NCBI GenBank assembly: GCA_902613175.1
Contig: CACMGJ010000015.1
Span: forward strand, 1-48,943
DNA: 48,943 bases
Direction: 5' to 3'
From: Halieaceae bacterium
GTDB taxonomy: Bacteria > Pseudomonadota > Gammaproteobacteria > Pseudomonadales > Halieaceae
Below are positions 43,223-48,943 of this stretch, piece by piece. A program made the position numbers and the translations under genes. Positions within the stretch are counted from its first letter, which is position 1. Each line of letters begins with the position of its first letter. The notes under the pieces are model-generated. The model was not told the DNA's origin, searched no databases, and was given only the letters and a program-made list of their open reading frames with translations.

Positions 43223-44146
43223 ATGCGGTTTTTTCGATCTGTCTGGGGTCAGTTTGTCATCATTGGGTTGGGTCTCTTCCTGTTCGACCGAACGTTTTTT
43301 CCAGCACCTAAACCTGTCATTGGGCCACCTGATGCAGTGCGCGTGACGCTGCAAGCTGACGCATTGTCTCAGCTTCAGGGAGCAGAGCTCAATGAGTCGC
43401 AACTAGTTGCCATCAAAGAGCGAGAAATACGCGACGAGTTGCTGTTCGTAGAGGCACTGGACCGCGGTATTATTGAACAGGACCAAGTGGCTCAGCGGCG
43501 TCTTATCCGCAATATGCGCTTTATGGATCCCGAGCGGGATGTCGATGACCAAACGCTTCTGACCGAAGCCTTCGAACTGCGTCTGCATCTGGCAGATGAG
43601 GTGATTCGCCGACGCACGGTGCAGGTGATGGAAACACTCATCGTGGCCAGTCGAGGAAATCCCACGATTACCGAGCAGGATTTGCAGGTTGAGTACGAGG
43701 CGCAAAGGGACAATTTTCAGGTACCGGTGCGCTATAGCTTCACGCACGTTTTTCTTCGTGATGACGCGTCTGATGAGAAGCGGTCGAAGCTACTTGCACG
43801 GCTGGGTGATGATGGGAGCCCCGAGCAAGCCCGAGAGGTGGGTGACGTCTTCCTAGCGGGATATCAGTTCCAGGAGCGAAGTTTATCGGAGATCTCTCGG
43901 CAGTTTGGTGATGAGTTTGCCTATGGCTTTGCTTCTCAAGCAGAGTCGCTGGGTGAATGGGTGGGGCCCATTCGATCTACATTCGGTAGCCACTGGGTAT
44001 GGGTCGATGACATTGCAGAAAGCCGAGTGAAAAGCTTTGCCGAGGTAGCGCAGGATTTACGCCGCGACATTCGTCGGGATTTAGAAGATCAGGCCATTCA
44101 AGACTGGGTCGACTCGACGCTTCAGCAGTACGAGGTGCGGCTATGA
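43223..44146 (+). CDS. Parvulin-type peptidyl-prolyl isomerase, membrane-anchored
   Basis: A 307-residue protein with a single N-terminal membrane helix (about residues 10-27, FVIIGLGLFLFDRTFF), followed by a helical chaperone-like region and a rotamase domain near residues 150-290 (VRYSFTHVFLRDD, EISRQFGDEFAYG, WVGPIRSTFGSHWVWVDD). This layout is seen in SurA/PpiD-like folding factors. ATG 43223 is preferred over TTG 43205 because GGGAG lies nine bases upstream. Its TGA overlaps the start of the HupE-like gene (ATGA), a pairing seen elsewhere. It likely acts outside the cytoplasm. Confidence 0.82.
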   Translation: MRFFRSVWGQFVIIGLGLFLFDRTFFPAPKPVIGPPDAVRVTLQADALSQLQGAELNESQLVAIKEREIRDELLFVEALDRGIIEQDQVAQRRLIRNMRFMDPERDVDDQTLLTEAFELRLHLADEVIRRRTVQVMETLIVASRGNPTITEQDLQVEYEAQRDNFQVPVRYSFTHVFLRDDASDEKRSKLLARLGDDGSPEQAREVGDVFLAGYQFQERSLSEISRQFGDEFAYGFASQAESLGEWVGPIRSTFGSHWVWVDDIAESRVKSFAEVAQDLRRDIRRDLEDQAIQDWVDSTLQQYEVRL

Positions 44147-45120
44147 TGCGAGTAATCAGCCTATTGCTTCTGCTCATAGCCCCGCTTGTTGCGGAGGCGC
44201 ACCGGTTTGCCCCGTCAGCTCTGGATGTTAGGGCGCTCACCAACGATGAAATATCAGTTGTTTGGAAAACCCCCGCGCAAGCGACGTCTAACGTGCCCAT
44301 GCTCCCGATCAAGCCGGACGGCTGTGAAGTGCTTTCCGAGACGCCCTGGTTCCCTGAAGGGACGGGAAAGGTGCTGCGCCAGCAGTGGGCCTGTGCTGGT
44401 GAATCTCTTGAAGGGCTTAACTTGGGGGTCTCAGGATTGGCGGCGAATCAGTCGTCGGCGGTGGTCTCTGTGCGGCCTCACCCGGATGTCTTCTTTCAGG
44501 AAGTACTGACGGCCGATAGCCCAAGTTTTACGGTACCCGCACAACGCTCGGGCTTGGCTACGGCACTGCATTATCTGTGGCTGGGCGCTGAGCACATTGC
44601 GATTGGTACTGACCATCTGTTTTTCGTTGCGGGCCTGTTGTTGTTGGTGGGTTGGGGCGCGCGACTTGTCTACACCGTAACGGCCTTCACGGTTGGCCAC
44701 AGCATTACGCTTGCGCTGGTATCTCTCGGGTTCGTGACCAATCCCGAGGCGCTCATCGAGTGGCTGATTGCTGTATCCATTTGGTTGCTGGCGCTTGAGT
44801 TGTCGCGGCCTGAATACAAAAGTCGACTGTGGGATAAACCTTGGTATCTGGCTGGCGGATTCGGATTGCTCCACGGAATGGGCTTCGCTGGGGCCTTGGC
44901 TGAGACGGGCTTGCCGCAAATGCATCTACCGACGGCGCTCTTATTCTTCAATCTGGGGATCGAGGTGGGTCAGCTAGCGTTCATTGCACTGCTGACCCTC
45001 GCTGGTGCGATGATTTCAAAAATCAGTAGGGCGCCGTGGTTACAAATTGCGCCCGTGTATTTGCTGGGCGCTGTTTCGACCTTTTGGGTGCTGGATAGAA
45101 CCGGCTCGCTTTTTGGGTAA
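44143..45120 (+). CDS. HupE/UreJ-type membrane protein
   Basis: A 325-residue protein with a signal-type N-terminus (ISLLLLLIAPLVAEA followed by His), a periplasmic domain to about residue 130, and six to seven helices. The HupE/UreJ hallmark is LGAEHIAIGTDHLFFVAGLL (His-x5-Asp-His), followed by TVGHSITLALVSLGF and GLLHGMGFAGALAE. HupE proteins are thought to transport nickel or other metals, although members without a hydrogenase context are common. Here the partner is the upstream isomerase, with overlapping ATGA, and no hydrogenase is present, so the ligand is open. Confidence 0.88.
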   Translation: MMRVISLLLLLIAPLVAEAHRFAPSALDVRALTNDEISVVWKTPAQATSNVPMLPIKPDGCEVLSETPWFPEGTGKVLRQQWACAGESLEGLNLGVSGLAANQSSAVVSVRPHPDVFFQEVLTADSPSFTVPAQRSGLATALHYLWLGAEHIAIGTDHLFFVAGLLLLVGWGARLVYTVTAFTVGHSITLALVSLGFVTNPEALIEWLIAVSIWLLALELSRPEYKSRLWDKPWYLAGGFGLLHGMGFAGALAETGLPQMHLPTALLFFNLGIEVGQLAFIALLTLAGAMISKISRAPWLQIAPVYLLGAVSTFWVLDRTGSLFG

Positions 45121-45199
45121 TTCCCCTCGAGTCACTCTGTCTAAGTAACTTTCTGTAAGTAACCTTTATCGGTAACTAGAGCGAGCCAGATAGCTTCAA

Positions 45200-46009
45200 T
45201 CAGTCGGGATTGCCAGGCCACTTAGACATAGGTACCAGAGGATGTAGCGCTAGCGCGATACCTTCCCTGACGTGATCTTCATTCCCAAGAATCTCGCGCC
45301 GTCTCACAAAGCCAGAGCCACTGCGTACATCGACGGCCTCATTAAGCGCCATGCCGCCCTCGCCGCTGAACAATAATTTGAGATCGGTATTGAAGACGGA
45401 GATGCGTATGGTGGTAGCTGCTACCGGTGCGCCCCAGTTGAAGTTTACCGATACACCATCGCCAGCGCCTTGGGTGGGTGGCTTACGACTGACGCCGTCC
45501 CATCGCGCGACGCGGTTAACACCCTGGGCAAAGTAGACATCCTTCTCTAAAAGGTCCGTGAATACCAGTGCATCGATATTGGAGCTTTCCATGATCTGAT
45601 CACGTACTGTCTGGACGATGCGGGAGAACGTTCGCCCATTGACCCGACCGGTAGTAGGGTCCACTGGATTACCAAACATCGAGACAGCGTTACGCCATCG
45701 TTGTGAAAACTCGCGAGAGGAGACAACTTCCCAGCCATAGCTCTCAAGCGCTGCTGCGACGAAGACATCGACATCTTTTTCTCGCTTCTCAAGGTACTTT
45801 CGAGAGGGAGAACCGAGGTTAACGTCAGCAATGACCACGCGTTTGATATTGGCCGCATCAAGCCCCTCTTGATCGATCTGGTTGGTCACGGTCGTTGGGT
45901 TATAACCCGAGCCACTAACGGTTCCCGATGCACAGCCATTCACCAGTGCAAGACAGGTAAGCACAGCGGTAACATAGACAGCAGATAGCCGATGATTTGG
46001 TTTAAACAT
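45200..46009 (-). CDS. Lipoprotein of unknown function
   Basis: A 269-residue protein with a lipoprotein signal (LTCLALVNGC, Cys 26). The mature part contains IKRVVIADVNLGSPSRKYLEK, NIDALVFTDLLEKDVYFAQG and a beta-rich region with ATTIRISVFNTDLKLLFSGEGG, plus a conserved-looking LALHPLVPMSK end. The layout (an NTP-binding-like beta strand, then a strand-turn-strand) resembles envelope proteins that resist clear family assignment. It is divergent from the esterase at 46071 with 61 bases between. No function is claimed. Confidence 0.72.
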   Translation of the reverse strand: MFKPNHRLSAVYVTAVLTCLALVNGCASGTVSGSGYNPTTVTNQIDQEGLDAANIKRVVIADVNLGSPSRKYLEKREKDVDVFVAAALESYGWEVVSSREFSQRWRNAVSMFGNPVDPTTGRVNGRTFSRIVQTVRDQIMESSNIDALVFTDLLEKDVYFAQGVNRVARWDGVSRKPPTQGAGDGVSVNFNWGAPVAATTIRISVFNTDLKLLFSGEGGMALNEAVDVRSGSGFVRRREILGNEDHVREGIALALHPLVPMSKWPGNPD

Positions 46010-46070
46010 GGATCCCCCAGAACGACATCGAATTTAGCGATGCCGCGATCGTAACAAAGGAGCACCGTGA

Positions 46071-46859
46071 GTGGCAGAGCAATTACACGTGAAAACCGCG
46101 GGGGAGGGCGATTCAAACGTCGTTTTGCTTCATGGGCTGTTTGGGTCGGGGAATAACTTAGGGCAAATCGCACGCGGCTTAAAGGAGAAGCACCGAGTAC
46201 ACAGCGTCGACTTGCCCGATCACGGCCGATCTGACTGGTTGCAGCAGGCTTCCATTCAGGGCTATGCACATTGTGTGGCAGCCTGGATGGACGATTGCCA
46301 GCTGACGAACTGTTGTGTTATCGGTCACTCGCTAGGTGGGAAGGTTGCCATGCAGCTGGCGGTAAACCGTCAAGAGTTGATTCAGCGACTTGTCATTCTC
46401 GACATATCACCCATGGTGTATACCGTTCGTAGACACGATCACATTTTTGCAGGCCTCAACGCGGTAAAGGCAGCCGGTGTAAAAACCCGGGCCGATGCGC
46501 GCGAAGTTTTGTTGGGGCATATTGAGGAGTCCTCGGTTGCTGACTTCTTATTAACCAGTGCTTACACAGATGAGTCTGGTTTGATCGATTGGCGGTTCAA
46601 TCTGGCGCAATTGGAGGCCGACTACCGGCACATGCTGTCTGGCATCGAAGTGAAAGAAGCCCGAGAGTTGCCGTGCCAAATGCCTTCGTTGGTGGTCCGG
46701 GGGGCTGACTCGGGCTACGTACCAAAAACCACGAAACAAGATTTTGCGCATCTATTTGGTGCTCTTAACGTCGTAACCGTTAAGAATGCAGGGCATTGGT
46801 TGCATCAGGAGCAGACTGAAACAGTGCTCTCTATAATTAGCCGATTCATCGCACCATAA
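46071..46859 (+). CDS. Alpha/beta-hydrolase esterase, YbfF-like
   Basis: A 262-residue alpha/beta-hydrolase close in length and pattern to E. coli YbfF. The nucleophile is Ser 87 in IGHSLGGKVAMQLAV, the opening LLHGLFGSGNNLGQIARGL supplies the oxyanion loop, and the acid and His are in VVRGADSGYV and VKNAGHWLHQEQTE. DLPDHGRSDW is typical. The GTG start at 46071 has AAGGAG nine bases upstream. YbfF hydrolyses short acyl esters and acyl-CoA; the natural substrate is not known. Confidence 0.93.
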   Translation: MAEQLHVKTAGEGDSNVVLLHGLFGSGNNLGQIARGLKEKHRVHSVDLPDHGRSDWLQQASIQGYAHCVAAWMDDCQLTNCCVIGHSLGGKVAMQLAVNRQELIQRLVILDISPMVYTVRRHDHIFAGLNAVKAAGVKTRADAREVLLGHIEESSVADFLLTSAYTDESGLIDWRFNLAQLEADYRHMLSGIEVKEARELPCQMPSLVVRGADSGYVPKTTKQDFAHLFGALNVVTVKNAGHWLHQEQTETVLSIISRFIAP

Positions 46860-47177
46860 AAGTGCACAGTAGATTCATCAAAAGTGTCCACAAAACCTGT
46901 GGATAATTTGGTGGGTAATTTGTTTGTTCGATTGCCAATCCCTTTAAACAAGGGACTCCAAACAAATTGGTTAATTTTTAACCAATGCCGATTTTTTCAA
47001 TAAAAACAGAAGGTTACGGATATAAAATTAAGTAGTTTGCAGGCAGTCGCGACTAAGTTGGTTACAAATTGATGACATGGCCTTGGTGTGCATAACCTTT
47101 TTTCACGAGTCAATAGATTTTTTTAAAAAAAACAAAAAAACATGGAGTGCGATCGATCTTAACGATGCACAAAGGAC
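46860..47177. other. AT-rich intergenic region with a DnaA-box-like site and stacked inverted repeats
   Basis: A 318-base gap between convergent genes holding no ORF. It contains TGTGGATAA (46898-46906), a perfect minus-strand DnaA box; a 10-bp inverted repeat AATTTGTTTG/CAAACAAATT (46917-46926, 46959-46968) with an inner CCCTT/AAGGG hairpin; and a 9-bp dyad ATTGGTTAA-TTT-TTAACCAAT (46966-46986). Long T and A runs follow near 47110-47142; on the minus strand they could end queD transcripts. Confidence 0.55.
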
Positions 47178-47534
47178 TTACTCGCCGCGATAAATGCAGC
47201 CAACTGTACAAGTTTCCTTTATTTCTACAGCCACGAGGGCAGGAAGTTCAGGTTTCAGGCGGAACCAGATCCAACGCGCTAAATTTTCGCTGGTTGGATT
47301 TTCTAGGCCTTCCACTTCGTTGAGATAGTAGTGGTCAAGCCTCGCAAGGATAGGTGCAAATGCCTTGTTGATGTCATCAAAATCTACCACCCAGCCGGTG
47401 TCAGGATTAACCTCACCATCGATGGTGAGTCGTACCAAATACGAGTGGCCGTGCAAGCGCTCACAGGGATGTCCGGCAGGAACCATGGGCAGGCGGTGAG
47501 CTGCTTCAAAGCGAAAGTCTGTGTAAAGTTCCAA
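47178..47534 (-). CDS. queD: 6-carboxy-tetrahydropterin synthase QueD
   Basis: A 118-residue enzyme of the queuosine pathway, making 6-carboxy-5,6,7,8-tetrahydropterin from dihydroneopterin triphosphate. The zinc ligands are His 13 (FEAAHRL), His 28 and His 30 (LHGHSY), and the catalytic Cys 24 is in [11 protein letters not shown]. Length and motifs fit QueD; the PTPS family also includes animal sepiapterin-pathway enzymes, but in bacteria QueD is the usual assignment. It stands alone between the AT-rich gap and the tRNA cluster, with ATG 47534 as start and TTGGAACTT upstream. Confidence 0.95.
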   Translation of the reverse strand: MELYTDFRFEAAHRLPMVPAGHPCERLHGHSYLVRLTIDGEVNPDTGWVVDFDDINKAFAPILARLDHYYLNEVEGLENPTSENLARWIWFRLKPELPALVAVEIKETCTVGCIYRGE

Positions 47535-47635
47535 GGTTATTGCTCGCGCCGATCAAACGACGGCGAAGTGTACACAAGTTGCCTGGGTGTCGTTAGACGT
47601 GGCAGAAAAAATGGTGGGTTATTTGTGAAAGGTAA

Positions 47636-47663
47636 TTGACACGGATACAGGCGTCTCTATAAT
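47636..47663 (+). promoter_or_regulatory. Consensus sigma-70 promoter for the tRNA-Val/tRNA-Asp pair
   Basis: A perfect TTGACA (47636-47641) and a perfect TATAAT (47658-47663) separated by 16 bases, followed by a GC-rich discriminator (CGCG). The tRNA-Val gene starts 16 bases after the -10 box. This is the best promoter in the window. Confidence 0.92.
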
Positions 47664-47678
47664 CGCGTTTCCTTGCCA

Positions 47679-47754
47679 GGGTGGTTAGCTCAGCTGGGAG
47701 AGCATCTGCCTTACAAGCAGAGGGTCGGCGGTTCGATCCCGTCACCACCCACCA
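47679..47754 (+). tRNA. tRNA-Val (anticodon TAC)
   Basis: A 76-base cloverleaf with encoded CCA. Acceptor stem GGGTGGT/ATCACCACCC region, anticodon stem TCTGC/GCAGA with loop CTTACAA, giving anticodon TAC (Val), and T-arm GGTTCGATCC. A consensus promoter lies just upstream. Confidence 0.96.
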
Positions 47755-47802
47755 AATTCTTGAAGAGTTTGGATCTATCGATACCCTAGGTGTCGGCTAC
47801 CT

Positions 47803-47879
47803 GGAGCGGTAGTTCAGTTGGTTAGAATACCGGCCTGTCACGCCGGGGGTCGCGGGTTCGAGTCCCGTCCGCTCCGCCA
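47803..47879 (+). tRNA. tRNA-Asp (anticodon GTC)
   Basis: A 77-base cloverleaf with encoded CCA, 48 bases after tRNA-Val and probably in the same transcript. Acceptor GGAGCGG/CCGCTCC, anticodon stem CCGGC/GCCGG with loop CTGTCAC, giving anticodon GTC (Asp), and T-arm GGGTTCGAGTCCC. Confidence 0.96.
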
Positions 47880-47996
47880 TAACTTCATTTTATTATGTTT
47901 CGAAGGCTTGCGCATGGCGCTGATGCTGACCCTTGTTAACAAAAAATTAATCTGGGTTTAAACTAAAACTCAGAGTAACCAGCAAGGAATAGATTT

Positions 47997-48107
47997 GTGC
48001 GAAAACTAATACTGGCCGGTCTATTAATCTCTACCTCACTGCTTGCGGACGAAAAGGTGGAAGCTATTAAGTGCAAGCACTGTGGTTACAGGTTTGATGA
48101 GACATGA
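47997..48107 (+). CDS. Small secreted peptide with a CxxC motif
   Basis: A 36-residue protein from GTG 47997 to TGA 48105. AAGGAA lies seven bases upstream. It starts with a signal-like stretch (MRKLILAGLLISTSLLA) and ends with the short mature peptide DEKVEAIKCKHCGYRFDET, whose C-x-x-C could bind a metal or act in redox. The stop overlaps the ATG of the next gene as ATGA, so the two are coupled. It falls below common gene-caller length limits. No known family; moderate confidence that it is real. Confidence 0.55.
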   Translation: MRKLILAGLLISTSLLADEKVEAIKCKHCGYRFDET

Positions 48108-48472
48108 AAATAATATGGCTCAGCCTTTCGATCTTTCTCACAGCTTCAGCGACGGCACAAGTGACTAATCAATCTGTCTCCCCGGCTTTTACCCGGGGCT
48201 TTATGCTGATCTGTAAGTGGGATCACAACGACGCTCACAGGCAAGTTCGGCTCTATGGCCATGGGGACTATGAAAACGCTGACGTGAGAATCATCGAGCG
48301 ACATTCAGAAGACATGATTTATCAGACAAAGTTAATCAAAACGGAGTCTGAGGAGTCTTCCCTCCAGATCAGTGTCAGCTTAGAGCGATACTCAGGTCAC
48401 ATAGGTTGGAATGAGTCCAATGGGAGTGCCTACACCGGGTATTGCAGACCGGCCACCGAACGCCTGTTTTAA
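48104..48472 (+). CDS. Small secreted protein of unknown function
   Basis: A 122-residue protein with a clear signal peptide (MKIIWLSLSIFLTASATAQ). The mature part is hydrophilic with two Cys residues (in MLICKWDHND and TGYCRPATE), which may form a disulfide, and His/Asp-rich segments (DHNDAHRQVRLYGHGDYENA). No family recognised. It is translationally coupled to the preceding CxxC peptide (ATGA overlap), so the two probably act together outside the cell membrane. Confidence 0.7.
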   Translation: MKIIWLSLSIFLTASATAQVTNQSVSPAFTRGFMLICKWDHNDAHRQVRLYGHGDYENADVRIIERHSEDMIYQTKLIKTESEESSLQISVSLERYSGHIGWNESNGSAYTGYCRPATERLF

Positions 48473-48769
48473 CACTAATGGTGGGTAACTAGGGTATTGA
48501 GGGTGTGTGCCGATACAGGTGCCCACACCACTAATCATAAGTCATTGAATTAATTGATTTTTTATCTTCTCTTCTTCGCTAAACCGTAGGTTTTATGCGG
48601 GTCTTGGGGATGTTGGCGCGTTAGTTTTTGTTACTTATTAGTCGCACACCCCTAAATTGATGACTTTCAAACTTATGCTCGAAGGTTTGATAATGACATG
48701 CGAATAGACGAGTATTTAACTTGAGACCTCGTAATTTATGGCCGTGAAGAACTCGCTTGGGGTAAGTCG
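48473..48769. other. Intergenic gap with a possible terminator hairpin
   Basis: About 300 bases without a gene. An imperfect hairpin (GGTGTG at 48502 and CACACC ending 48529, 6-bp outer stem) could end the small-protein operon. The rest is AT-rich and shows no clear promoter or RNA. Confidence 0.4.
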
Positions 48770-48943
48770 ATGAATAAATCGCATATCTTGTCGTTCATAG
48801 GTGGCGCGATCTGCGTATTTCTGGTCTGGGACATAGCGGACTACCTTATCGGCGGTCTAGGGTTTCCCAGAGGCGAATGGGAGACTTACATCTCGTTCCT
48901 TTATCTGGTTCTGCTCCTTATTCTTGCTCTTCTCATGCAAGAA
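48770..48943 (+). CDS. Membrane protein, partial at window end
   Basis: The first 58 codons of a gene that runs off the window. ATG 48770 follows a GGGGTAAG ribosome binding site. Two hydrophobic segments are visible (SFIGGAICVFLVWDIADYLI and ISFLYLVLLLILALLMQ), so it is probably a small membrane protein. The truncation is due to the window edge. No family assigned. Confidence 0.65.
   Translation, partial: MNKSHILSFIGGAICVFLVWDIADYLIGGLGFPRGEWETYISFLYLVLLLILALLMQE

Noticed and set aside
46860-47177. Chromosome replication origin
   Set aside because: Only one perfect DnaA box is seen and none of the usual origin neighbours (dnaA, dnaN, gidA, parAB) is near.
1-48943. CRISPR arrays, insertion sequences, prophage genes
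   Set aside because: No regular short repeats with spacers, no transposase or integrase reading frames, and no phage structural genes were recognised.

Overview
The window looks like chromosomal DNA of a marine gammaproteobacterium, probably near the OM60/NOR5 (Halieaceae) group. That placement is inferred from gene content (FabY-type initiating ketoacyl synthase, MlaA, DusA, HrpA, an MlrC-like metallopeptidase beside a sodium symporter, many Gly-tract lipoproteins); no 16S gene is present. Housekeeping and accessory genes are mixed. There is no phage, insertion sequence or CRISPR array.

The most interesting content is a selenocysteine (Sec) system. selA, selB and selC (tRNA-Sec, anticodon TCA) form a minus-strand operon at 25.6-29.1 kb. 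About 6 kb away lie two adjacent, convergent thioredoxin-fold redoxin genes (18.1-18.9 kb plus strand, 18.9-20.1 kb minus strand). Each has one in-frame TGA exactly where the first Cys of the W-C-P-x-C redox motif should be (W-U-P-Y-C and W-U-P-P-C). An ordinary ORF caller would split both genes. Downstream of each TGA, inside the coding sequence, is a 7-bp hairpin with a 5-nt loop reading A-G-K-U-R and a G-U wobble at the same level. The two hairpins lie at different distances from the TGA, so they are not simply a product of shared amino acids. The second selenoprotein also carries a C-terminal domain resembling the N-terminal domain of DsbD. selD is not in the window.

Layout: 0-2.4 kb, hrpA end, mlaA, dusA. 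2.5-9.3 kb, a PhoD phosphatase and a convergent oligopeptide ABC operon (oppA, oppB, oppC, fused ATPase). 9.4-16.1 kb, gltX, a small membrane protein, a secreted serine hydrolase, tRNA-Ala with a 26-bp duplication, a secreted esterase, an MlrC-like metallopeptidase. 16.4-20.1 kb, a sodium symporter and the selenoprotein pair. 20.2-25.6 kb, small regulators, a nitroreductase, then an AT-richer stretch of orphan genes ending at the 3' end of selC. 25.6-33.2 kb, selC-selB-selA, a second symporter, a prolyl oligopeptidase lipoprotein. 33.2-37.2 kb, an ArsR-methyltransferase fusion, a glutathione transferase, an S41 protease, a second nitroreductase. 37.2-43.2 kb, RibB with a degenerate RibA domain, a thiolase, an AraC regulator, FabY, a third nitroreductase. 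43.2-48.9 kb, a parvulin, a HupE-like protein, a lipoprotein, an esterase, QueD, tRNA-Val, tRNA-Asp, and small secreted proteins up to the window edge.

Recurring themes are peptide scavenging (Opp transporter, prolyl oligopeptidase, S41 protease, MlrC-like hydrolase, two sodium symporters) and redox or detoxification functions (two selenoredoxins, three nitroreductase-family proteins, a glutathione transferase). Many start codons were moved inward from the longest reading frame where a ribosome binding site or signal peptide supports it.
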